A stretch of 6,064 nucleotides of DNA from Ignavibacteriales bacterium (GTDB lineage: Bacteria > Bacteroidota > Ignavibacteria > Ignavibacteriales > Ignavibacteriaceae), in NCBI GenBank assembly GCA_003142915.1, contig PLNZ01000225.1, positions 1 to 6,064 of the forward strand. The letters run 5' to 3'. This document shows, piece by piece, positions 1 through 5,808 of the stretch. A program made the position numbers and the translations under genes. Below the pieces are notes generated by a model. It saw nothing but the letters and a program-made list of their open reading frames with translations. It was not told the origin of the DNA and did no database searches. Numbering within the stretch: the stretch's first letter is position 1; each line of letters begins with the position of its first letter.

Positions 1-506
1 TAGCGCTGGCGGTAGCGCAGCTCTTTATCTGCAAACTGATCGTGAATGACTTTATTACCGTTTTCATCTACAGTTTCTTTGGCAATCGGCAGAGGTCTAA
101 TGCTTTTTGCAAGCAGTTCTAATGTAGTAACATGCACGGAAACTTCACCGGTTTTGGTCATGAATACAAAGCCTTCAATTCCTACAATATCTCCAATATC
201 CATTAACTTAAAGGCATCATATTTCTCGCCTATATCATCTTTACGCAAATAGATCTGTATTCTGCCAAGATGATCCTGTATATGGGCAAAAGAAGCTTTA
301 CCCATACGCCTTAAAGCCATTATTCTGCCGGCAAACCTTACAACTCTTTTTGCATACTCGACAAAATTTTTCTTAATATCTTCTGAATTTGAATTTACCT
401 CGAACGAATAAGCAAACGGCTCCACTCCTTTTGACTTTAATGCATCCAGTTCTTCATAACGTCTTTTAATTAATACATTAATATCTTGCTGATCATTTGT
501 CTCCAC
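1..506 (-). CDS. lysS: Lysyl-tRNA synthetase, class II (N-terminal part, cut by window edge)
   Basis: The enzyme attaches lysine to tRNA(Lys) in the cytoplasm using ATP. The visible 168 codons cover the N-terminal helix (RRYEELDALKSKGVEPF, about residues 15-31) and the OB-fold anticodon-binding domain (about 55-135, with GRIMALRRMGKASFAHIQD and the IGDIVGIEGFVFMTKTGE strand pair). They end in KELRYRQR, the segment that opens the class II catalytic core; the core itself is outside the window. A short insertion (ETVDENGNKVIHDQFAD) sits between OB-fold and core, a pattern I associate with Bacteroidota-like LysRS. The start is GTG at 504-506, chosen because GGAGG (511-515 on the complement) lies 4 nt upstream and the family's N-terminus begins there; the nearby ATG is out of frame. 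It begins 11 nt after the PBP stop, so it is the last visible gene of the operon. Confidence 0.95.
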   Translation of the reverse strand, partial: METNDQQDINVLIKRRYEELDALKSKGVEPFAYSFEVNSNSEDIKKNFVEYAKRVVRFAGRIMALRRMGKASFAHIQDHLGRIQIYLRKDDIGEKYDAFKLMDIGDIVGIEGFVFMTKTGEVSVHVTTLELLAKSIRPLPIAKETVDENGNKVIHDQFADKELRYRQR

Positions 507-510
507 GTAT

Positions 511-515
511 CCTCC
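511..515 (-). promoter_or_regulatory. Ribosome binding site of lysS
   Basis: GGAGG on the minus strand lies 4 nt upstream of the GTG at 504-506, in the 11-nt gap after the PBP stop codon. It decides the GTG start, since no in-frame ATG lies nearby. The spacing is slightly short. Confidence 0.7.
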
Positions 516-517
516 AC

Positions 518-2020
518 TTATTTCCTTTTAAAGTTTGCAATTCGCAAACATACTAAATCTTGTATATTTTCTGCTAATTTTACGGGTACGCTAAAATTAT
601 TTACAATAATTGAAAAAGCAATTGGTTCATTATCGCCCGTAAAAGCATACCCTGAAAGATTTCTCACGCTTTCCAAATAACCGGGTTTCGCACGAATTTT
701 ACTCTGTGCTTTTGTATTCTGCATTCTGTCACCAAGCGTACCGTCAACACCTGCAATAGGAAGTGAATTGAAAAACGGAATAAAATATCGGCTTTTGTAC
801 ATATAGCTAAGAAGTGCAACTATCTGTCTGGGTGTGACTAAATCAAGGCGTGAAAGTCCGCTTCCGTCAACTATATTCATACTTTCCGGGTTAATTCCCA
901 TCTCTTTTAAAACTCGTCCCTCTGTACTTAACCCGTTGGCTACAGTACCATAACCTTTTGTTTCTAAACCAATAGCTTTAAGTATTTGTTCCGCATACAG
1001 GTTTTGACTTTGTTTGTTTGTTACTTTAATAATTTCTTTTAACGGCTGTGAATACTGGGTAAATAAAGGCCTCATCTTCGAATAATCCAGGGTATTTGCC
1101 ATATCATTTACACCAATAGGATAACCATCAAGTAAAATTCCCTTCCGTTTCAAAACATCCTTCAATACGACCATAGCATATTGGGTAGGATTATTCACAG
1201 TGACATAAGTCTTGACTGAATCCGAGTTGTCTCGAATAGTTCCGAAAATGGTTATTACGCTAGTACCAGGTTCACGGTAAGTTTCAATGGCAGTATTGGA
1301 ATCCTTTGGAACTGTAATGGCCTTATTTAGAATAATAACATATTTAGTATCCGGCGCAACCATAACCTCAGGCTGGTGTGATTTTTTATTGACCGTAACG
1401 ACAATGTCTACACAATTATCATTAAAACATATTGCGCTGGAAGGAGCGGCAAACCAATTGCTTTCATAGTCCCATGCCCAGCCTGCTCCAAGTCCAACAT
1501 CGTCAAAAGCATTATCATCGCCTACTATGTTGCCGGTTATTTCATCAATGCCGATATTTATGAGTGAGTCTGCCCAGTCGTTATATATTTTCAGCATGTT
1601 GCCGTTATAAAATCTTTCGGATATAGTAGGATCACCTCTTCCCTGTACAACAATATCTCCTTTTAAGATTGAGCCGTCTATATATCCATTCATATATAGA
1701 TTTGTTCTAAATTTATATTCACTGCCGAGTGTTATCAAACCTGTTGATGTTGTAAATAATTTTAAATCGGAAGCAGGAATGAAAAGTTTATCTTCATTTC
1801 TCTTATACAAATATTCTCCTGTTTCAAGTGACTGAATTACAACACCCCATTGTGAATTGCTAAAATTCGGATCGTTGAAAATATCATTCATTTGGGACCA
1901 AAATTCCGGCACAGAAGAATATGCATACTTGCCTGAAGTATCATTTGCTATTTCTTGAGGAAAATATTGGACTGAAATAATAACCAGTAAAAAGAGTGCA
2001 CAAATTGATCTACTTACCAT
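518..2020 (-). CDS. dacB: D-alanyl-D-alanine carboxypeptidase/endopeptidase, PBP4 type (peptidase S13)
   Basis: Low-molecular-mass class C penicillin-binding protein that trims stem peptides or cuts cross-links of peptidoglycan in the periplasm. The 500 residues match the family's usual length. A likely signal peptide spans about residues 1-20 (R4, then hydrophobic ICALFLLVIISV), without a clear AxA cleavage site. The first active-site box is S84-D-L-K87 in IPASDLKLFTT, the second is S338-Q-N340, and the family signature DGSGLSR is at 385-391. WAWDYESNWFAAPSSAICFNDN (about 181-202) is also typical of S13 enzymes. The third box, normally KTG, reads K445-P446-G447, followed by YLESVRNLSGY that otherwise fits the family. 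The ATG start overlaps the end of rluB by 11 nt, with a GGAG 12 nt upstream, so coupling to rluB translation is likely. The family call is firm; normal catalytic activity is less certain because of KPG. Confidence 0.92.
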   Translation of the reverse strand: MVSRSICALFLLVIISVQYFPQEIANDTSGKYAYSSVPEFWSQMNDIFNDPNFSNSQWGVVIQSLETGEYLYKRNEDKLFIPASDLKLFTTSTGLITLGSEYKFRTNLYMNGYIDGSILKGDIVVQGRGDPTISERFYNGNMLKIYNDWADSLINIGIDEITGNIVGDDNAFDDVGLGAGWAWDYESNWFAAPSSAICFNDNCVDIVVTVNKKSHQPEVMVAPDTKYVIILNKAITVPKDSNTAIETYREPGTSVITIFGTIRDNSDSVKTYVTVNNPTQYAMVVLKDVLKRKGILLDGYPIGVNDMANTLDYSKMRPLFTQYSQPLKEIIKVTNKQSQNLYAEQILKAIGLETKGYGTVANGLSTEGRVLKEMGINPESMNIVDGSGLSRLDLVTPRQIVALLSYMYKSRYFIPFFNSLPIAGVDGTLGDRMQNTKAQSKIRAKPGYLESVRNLSGYAFTGDNEPIAFSIIVNNFSVPVKLAENIQDLVCLRIANFKRK

Positions 2021-2723
2021 AGGTTTTAATAACTCCGGAAATTTCGTCTTTACTTAAAACTCTATATGCACCAACCGGAATATCTGCTGTAATTCCGGCA
2101 AAACTTTTTCTATTCAATGCTTCGACTGTATATCCTAAAGCCCCGAACATATTCTTCACAAAATGATTTCTTCCTTCTATCGCTATTACGGTAACAAATT
2201 TCCAGTTCTTTTTATCATGGAGTGTAACTTTTATAAATTTGCCTTTAACTCCCTTAATATATATTCCTTTACAAAGCTTCTCTTTATCTTCTCCGGTCAA
2301 TGTACGGTCTAACTTTACTTCATATTCTCTTGGTATTCTTTTTACCGGATGAGTTAAAAAATTAGAGAACTCTCCGTCATTTGTTAAAATCAGAACGCCG
2401 GTAGTATTATAGTCCAGTCTGCCGACTGGAAAAATTTTGTCTCTTGATTTGATTAAATCTACTACAGTTTTCCTATTCTTTTCGTCAATGGTAGTGGTAA
2501 CTACTCCTTTAGGTTTATTCAGAAGAATATATAATTTCCTTTTTTGAAATATTTTTTCACCATCTAATAAAACAATATCATTAGTCGGATCAACTTTAGC
2601 TGAAAGGTCTAAGGCTACTTTATTATTTATGGAAACTCTTCCCTGTAAGATATATTCCTCTGATTTTCGTCGTGAAGATATACCGCAATCCGATAAATAT
2701 TTATTTAGTCTAATCAGCGTCAT
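2010..2723 (-). CDS. rluB: RsuA/RluB-family rRNA pseudouridine synthase
   Basis: Converts a uridine in rRNA to pseudouridine; RluB of E. coli acts on U2605 of 23S rRNA, while RsuA acts on 16S rRNA. The 237-residue protein begins with an S4 RNA-binding domain (RLNKYLSDCGISSRRKSEEYILQGRVSINN, about 5-34). The pseudouridine synthase domain follows, with LNKPKGVVTT at about 68-77 and the catalytic motif GRLDYNTTGVLILTNDGE at 101-118 (catalytic Asp104). The EGRN segment begins at 183, but continues HFVKNMF where most relatives have a more basic stretch. The start is ATG at 2721-2723, with AGGAG 9 nt upstream inside the end of scpB, which it overlaps by 14 nt. Its position directly after scpA-scpB is a common conserved arrangement and favours RluB over RsuA; the exact target uridine is inferred. 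Confidence 0.9.
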   Translation of the reverse strand: MTLIRLNKYLSDCGISSRRKSEEYILQGRVSINNKVALDLSAKVDPTNDIVLLDGEKIFQKRKLYILLNKPKGVVTTTIDEKNRKTVVDLIKSRDKIFPVGRLDYNTTGVLILTNDGEFSNFLTHPVKRIPREYEVKLDRTLTGEDKEKLCKGIYIKGVKGKFIKVTLHDKKNWKFVTVIAIEGRNHFVKNMFGALGYTVEALNRKSFAGITADIPVGAYRVLSKDEISGVIKTYGK

Positions 2724-3354
2724 CGGATTTTTCTCCTGTTTCTTTTTCTATGTTCTCTTCAATCAGATTCATCATAATTTTTTGTTTCTGTTCAAGGAAG
2801 TCTTCGTCCTTCATAATTTCTTCTATTTCGCGTGGCTTCGGTAGGTCGCTAAGCTTATCCAAACCGAAATATTTTAAAAACTCGTTGGTAGTGCTGTACA
2901 AAAGCGGTCTTCCGATAGTTTCCGCTCTGCCTGTAATAGCAACCAAACTTTTTTCAAGCAAAGTATTCAAAATATAATCCGAATTCACGCCGCGTATCGT
3001 TTCAAGCTCTGGTTTCGTAACCGGCTGCTTGTATGCAATAATTGCAAGAGTTTCCAGAGCCGGCTGGCTTAATCTCCGCTTGCTTTTTTCAGAAGAAAGG
3101 AAACCAACGTACTTTGCATATTCAAATCTTGTAGCAAATAAATAGCCGCCCGCAATTTTAATAATTTGAAATGCACTGCTTTTTTCTTGATACATAAAGT
3201 TTAGTTCTTCAATACACTTTGCAATTTCTTTGTCGGAAACCTGTATATCCTCACCGTCAATTCCTTTTATTGCTTTTACCAGATCCGGTGCGGATATAGG
3301 CTCATCCGAAGAAAATATTAACGCTTCAATTATTGAATTGTATATGTTGTCCAT
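2710..3354 (-). CDS. scpB: Segregation and condensation protein ScpB
   Basis: Partner of ScpA and SMC in the bacterial condensin complex, which compacts and separates replicated chromosomes. The 214 residues show two winged-helix units: an N-terminal one (YNSIIEALIFSSDEPISAPDLVKAI, about 5-29), and a conserved central one from RRLSQPALETLAIIAYKQPVTKPELETIRGVNSDYILNTLL through GRAETIGRPLLYSTTNEFLKYFGL (about 93-165). The C-terminal tail is acidic and charged (about 170-214). The ATG at 3352-3354 follows the scpA stop by a single base and has no clear Shine-Dalgarno sequence, so translation probably depends on ribosomes finishing scpA. Its last 14 nt overlap rluB and contain that gene's ribosome binding site just upstream. 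Confidence 0.95.
   Translation of the reverse strand: MDNIYNSIIEALIFSSDEPISAPDLVKAIKGIDGEDIQVSDKEIAKCIEELNFMYQEKSSAFQIIKIAGGYLFATRFEYAKYVGFLSSEKSKRRLSQPALETLAIIAYKQPVTKPELETIRGVNSDYILNTLLEKSLVAITGRAETIGRPLLYSTTNEFLKYFGLDKLSDLPKPREIEEIMKDEDFLEQKQKIMMNLIEENIEKETGEKSDDAD
2733..2737 (-). promoter_or_regulatory. Ribosome binding site of rluB
   Basis: AGGAG on the minus strand, inside the 3' end of scpB, stands 9 nt before the rluB ATG at 2721-2723. It supports that start and the 14-nt gene overlap. Confidence 0.7.
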
Positions 3355-3355
3355 T

Positions 3356-4066
3356 CTATATTCTGAATATTACAAAGTCATTAAAATTTGGCGATTCTTT
3401 AATTCCGATCATACCCATTTTAGCTAATTCGAGAAGCGCCACAAATGTAATTACAATTCTTATTTTTTCTTTCATGCCGTCTACTATGCTCAGGAAATGC
3501 AGTTCGGAAAGATCCTCGAGCTTAGATAAAACAAATGAAATCTGTTCATCTATTGTAACATTTATTTTATTTATTTCGTGAAAAACTTCCGGTTTTACGT
3601 TGTCAAGAGCTTTTTTAAAAGCTTTTGCAAGATCAAATATAGTAACGTTCTTCAGCAATACTTCATAATCGGGCAGAGTCTCTTTTTCATCCTCAGAAAA
3701 ATTACTCCTAAAATTAATTTTCCTTTGGGTAGTTTCAAAAAATGCCAGCTCCTCGGACATTTCTTTGTATTTTTTATATTCCAGCAAAGCCTGTATAAGT
3801 TCAGCTCTCGGATCTATCTCTTCTCCTTTTTCGTCAACCTCTCTCGGGAGCAGCATCCTTACTTTTATATGCATCAATGTCGAAGCCATTAAAATAAAGT
3901 CTCCTGCAACTTCAAGATCAAGCATCTTTATCAGGTTAACGTATTCCAAAAATTCTTTGGTGATTTTTGAAATGGGGATATCATAAATGTTCAGTTCATC
4001 CCGCTTGATGAAAAACAATAGAAGATCTAATGGTCCTTCAAACTGATCTAATTTAATCTTATACAA
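3356..4066 (-). CDS. scpA: Segregation and condensation protein ScpA (kleisin)
   Basis: Kleisin subunit that bridges the heads of the SMC dimer and recruits ScpB for chromosome condensation and segregation. The 236-residue protein opens with the family signature FEGPLDLLLFFIKRDELNIYDIPISKIT (9-36), followed by AGDFILMASTLMHIKVRMLLP (54-74). A charged middle region (about 75-165) leads to the C-terminal winged helix, IRIVITFVALLELAKMGMI (202-220). The start is a TTG at 4064-4066, chosen because the conserved N-terminus (YKIKLDQFEGPLDLL) begins at once after it and no in-frame ATG or GTG lies between it and the end of trpS. It begins 2 nt after the trpS stop and has no clear Shine-Dalgarno sequence, pointing to coupled translation. 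The scpB start is one base past its stop. Confidence 0.95.
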   Translation of the reverse strand: MYKIKLDQFEGPLDLLLFFIKRDELNIYDIPISKITKEFLEYVNLIKMLDLEVAGDFILMASTLMHIKVRMLLPREVDEKGEEIDPRAELIQALLEYKKYKEMSEELAFFETTQRKINFRSNFSEDEKETLPDYEVLLKNVTIFDLAKAFKKALDNVKPEVFHEINKINVTIDEQISFVLSKLEDLSELHFLSIVDGMKEKIRIVITFVALLELAKMGMIGIKESPNFNDFVIFRI

Positions 4067-4068
4067 GT

Positions 4069-5049
4069 TTAACCCAGTTTCATTTTTTCCCGGACTTCGT
4101 TCATTGTTACCTGAGCAGTGTTTCTGGCTCTTTTTTCACCGTCTAATAAAATATCCGTTACTTCATTAAGTTTTTGTTCGTAATAATGCCGTTTTTCAAT
4201 AATAGGATTTAATAGTTCGGAAATTTTAGAAGCGCATTTCATCTTGCAGTCAACACATCCAAGTGCGCCTGAACGGCATGCCGCATTAATTTCAAGTACT
4301 TCAGCAGAGATAAATTTTTTATGATATGAAAAAATAAGACATATATCCGGATCGCCGGGATCGCCCTTTCTTATTTTGTTTGGATCGGTTACCGCTTTTT
4401 TAATCTTTGCTTTTATTATAGCTGGTTCATCGGAAAGCAGAATAGTATTATTCAAAGATTTGCTCATTTTAGCATTACCGTCAAGCCCCTGAAGTCTTGC
4501 AAATTTAGTAAGAAGCGGTTCCGGTTCAGGGAACACGACTCCATACTGGTTATTAAACTTTCGTGCTATTTCCCTTGAAATTTCCACATGAGGTACCTGG
4601 TCCTCACCTACTGGTACTGCTCCACCTTTATATAAAAGAATATCCGCAGCCTGCAGTACCGGATAGCCAAGATGACCATATATTACATGTTCAATATGCA
4701 AATCCCTTATCTGATCTTTAACAGTGGGATTTCTTTCCAGCCTGTTTACAGTAATAAGCATGCTGAAGATTAGATGTAATTCAGTATGTTCTTTTATTTG
4801 CGACTGTCTAAACATCGGACTTTTTATCGGGTCTAACCCGCAAGCCAGCCAATCAATAAGCATCTCTATTGAATCATTATAAATATTCTTTGTTTCAAGT
4901 CTTGTTGTTAAAACATGATAATCCGCAATAAGATGATAGCTTTCATAATCATCCTGCAATTTAATCCAATTGTCCAATGCGCCAACTAAATGACCGATGT
5001 GAAGTTTTCCGGTCGGTCTCATTCCGCTTAAAATTCGTTTTTTCGTCAT
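4069..5049 (-). CDS. trpS: Tryptophanyl-tRNA synthetase with a predicted iron-sulfur site
   Basis: Class I aminoacyl-tRNA synthetase that charges tRNA(Trp) with tryptophan in the cytoplasm. The 326-residue length is normal for bacterial TrpRS. The Rossmann-fold signature HIGH is at 17-20 (SGMRPTGKLHIGH), GEDQVPHVE at 148-156 and KMSKS at 194-198 (DGNAKMSKS). A cysteine array lies in the C-terminal part: C237, C258, C265 and C268 (C-x20-C-x6-C-x2-C), plus C272. It resembles the [4Fe-4S]-binding C-x22-C-x6-C-x2-C motif known from Thermotoga maritima TrpRS. The ATG at 5047-5049 gives MTKKRILSGMRPTG, a standard N-terminus; no strong Shine-Dalgarno sequence precedes it. It is the first gene of the tightly packed operon and follows a 224-bp intergenic region that should carry the promoter. 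Confidence 0.96.
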   Translation of the reverse strand: MTKKRILSGMRPTGKLHIGHLVGALDNWIKLQDDYESYHLIADYHVLTTRLETKNIYNDSIEMLIDWLACGLDPIKSPMFRQSQIKEHTELHLIFSMLITVNRLERNPTVKDQIRDLHIEHVIYGHLGYPVLQAADILLYKGGAVPVGEDQVPHVEISREIARKFNNQYGVVFPEPEPLLTKFARLQGLDGNAKMSKSLNNTILLSDEPAIIKAKIKKAVTDPNKIRKGDPGDPDICLIFSYHKKFISAEVLEINAACRSGALGCVDCKMKCASKISELLNPIIEKRHYYEQKLNEVTDILLDGEKRARNTAQVTMNEVREKMKLG

Positions 5050-5167
5050 AGTTAGAAAAAATTTGAGATAATAATATGAAAAATAATAATAATAGGATAA
5101 ATAAACTTAATATTTTAGACGGGAAAATTAAATAAGTTATTCTAAGCAAAACTCTTTATGTATAGAA

Positions 5168-5197
5168 GGAACCCTGCTTGACTAGCAGTCAGGCTCC
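5168..5197 (-). terminator. Candidate terminator hairpin after the HNH gene
   Basis: On the minus strand GGAGCC and GGTTCC form a 6-bp outer stem containing one G-U wobble. In the minus-strand order this is followed inward by a 3-nt bulge (TGA), then CTGCT pairing with AGCAG around a 5-nt loop. The wobble would be an A-C mismatch in a plus-strand transcript, so the fold suits minus-strand RNA. The run after it (TTCTAT) is only weakly U-rich, so intrinsic termination is uncertain. It sits about 77 bp after the HNH stop and before trpS, the place expected for a boundary between two transcripts. Confidence 0.45.
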
Positions 5198-5231
5198 GTT
5201 TTGATTAATGATCGGCTGAATGATTATAAAA

Positions 5232-5245
5232 CACATTAACATGTG
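5232..5245. repeat. Short perfect inverted repeat
   Basis: CACAT-TAAC-ATGTG, a 5-bp perfect inverted repeat with a 4-nt loop, is flanked by TGAAT (5219 region) and ATTCA, which also pair if a bulge is allowed. It lies just downstream of the HNH stop. It could be part of the 3' end structure of that transcript or an operator; chance is also possible in AT-rich DNA. Confidence 0.3.
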
Positions 5246-5273
5246 ATTCATAGACAATCATATTACAAACATT

Positions 5274-5789
5274 TCAGGAAAGATAAAGATACGGCTTCCA
5301 GTTTTCATCGAGCTTGCCGACGACATGCTTAATAAACATTATATGACTTGGCTTAAACGGCATGTTATGCAAAACCATATCAGCTTCTTCAAGGGTTCTG
5401 TCGCCTTTTTTATTATTGCATATTGTGCATGCACAAACAAGATTTTCCCATGAGTCATTGCCGCCACGGGATTTAGGTATTACATGGTCTATTGTCAAAG
5501 GTAGATCACTTCTTCCGCAGTAAGCACATTTGTATGAATCACGCCTAAGGATATTTTTCCTGGTTAATACAACTTTTTTATAAGGCACACTTATGAAATG
5601 ATTTAGCCTTATAATACTCGGCCAAGGATAATGACTTGAAATGCTTCGTAGTTCTTTCTTCCTATCATTTAATACCAGCTCTGCTTTACCGAGGTAAATT
5701 AAAATAATTGCCTTTTTTATATTGCAAATGGTTAAAGGCTCATAACTCTGGTTAAGAATTAATACCTTCGCGTTAAGTTTACCATTAAC
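5274..5789 (-). CDS. HNH endonuclease family protein, start codon unclear or frameshifted
   Basis: Small nuclease-like protein of the HNH superfamily; its cellular role is unknown. The C-terminal 104 codons (from GTG 5586-5588) contain the zinc and catalytic signature: CAYC, then LTIDHVIPKSRGG, then WENLVCACTICNNKKGD. That gives two C-x2-C pairs, the D-H pair and the following N of an HNH fold. The same frame stays open upstream of that GTG and reads KVLILNQSYEPLTICNIKKAIILIYLGKAELV (from 5768), then HYPWPSIIRLNHFISVPYKK, which is the conserved N-terminal half of this HNH subfamily. The GTG would discard it, so the gene really begins near 5785-5789. No ATG, GTG or TTG exists in this frame up to the stop at 5856-5858. 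An ATG at 5783-5785 is one frame off; one extra A in the AAA run at 5778-5780 would join it to give MVKLNAKVLILNQ, about 170 residues, the usual length. Non-AUG initiation or a real inactivating deletion are alternatives. The end coordinate 5789 marks the limit of family-like sequence, not a proven start. Confidence 0.75.
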   Translation of the reverse strand, partial: VNGKLNAKVLILNQSYEPLTICNIKKAIILIYLGKAELVLNDRKKELRSISSHYPWPSIIRLNHFISVPYKKVVLTRKNILRRDSYKCAYCGRSDLPLTIDHVIPKSRGGNDSWENLVCACTICNNKKGDRTLEEADMVLHNMPFKPSHIMFIKHVVGKLDENWKPYLYLS

Positions 5790-5808
5790 TCTTTTTGCGG
5801 GTTCGAAG

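Larger units (their letters stand above)
5050..5273. other. Intergenic region with probable operon leader/promoter
   Basis: 224 bp without a credible gene between the HNH stop and the trpS start. The part next to trpS (about 5050-5160) is extremely AT-rich, with ATT/ATA triplet runs at about 5069-5096. The promoter of the trpS-scpA-scpB-rluB-dacB-lysS operon is expected here. The best -10-like string on the minus strand is TAGAAT (5139-5144), but it has no convincing -35 element, and I see no clear Bacteroidota-type TTG/TAnnTTTG pair either. I see no T-box-like leader or tRNA gene. The part next to HNH holds a short palindrome and a hairpin, listed separately. Confidence 0.4.

Noticed and set aside
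46..252. Plus-strand reading frames opposite lysS, dacB, rluB, scpB and scpA (for example 46-252, 1287-1469, 2750-2977, 3578-3892)
   Set aside because: Each lies antisense to a gene with clear family motifs, shows no domain, and reads as low-complexity Ser, Phe or Ile sequence typical of shadow frames.
5069..5096. ATA/ATT triplet runs as a functional tandem repeat
   Set aside because: The copies are few and imperfect, interrupted by TGAAAA; this looks like simple low-complexity intergenic DNA.
4961..5149. Minus-strand 62-codon reading frame rich in Leu, Ile and Phe over the trpS start
   Set aside because: It overlaps the start of trpS in another frame, and its hydrophobic residues come from AT-rich intergenic DNA. 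There is no ribosome binding site or recognisable domain.
5168..5197. tRNA gene or other structured RNA gene
   Set aside because: The hairpin is a single bulged stem with no cloverleaf arms or TTCGA-type T-loop; a terminator or leader hairpin fits better.
5274..5588. HNH gene as a complete 104-residue protein starting at the GTG
   Set aside because: The frame upstream of the GTG encodes the conserved N-terminal half of the family (VLILNQSYEPL...), so the GTG is an internal codon.
5274..5789. HNH gene as a homing endonuclease, an intron or part of a mobile element
   Set aside because: I see no intron structure, transposase, integrase, terminal repeats or interrupted host gene, and its sequence style matches its neighbours.
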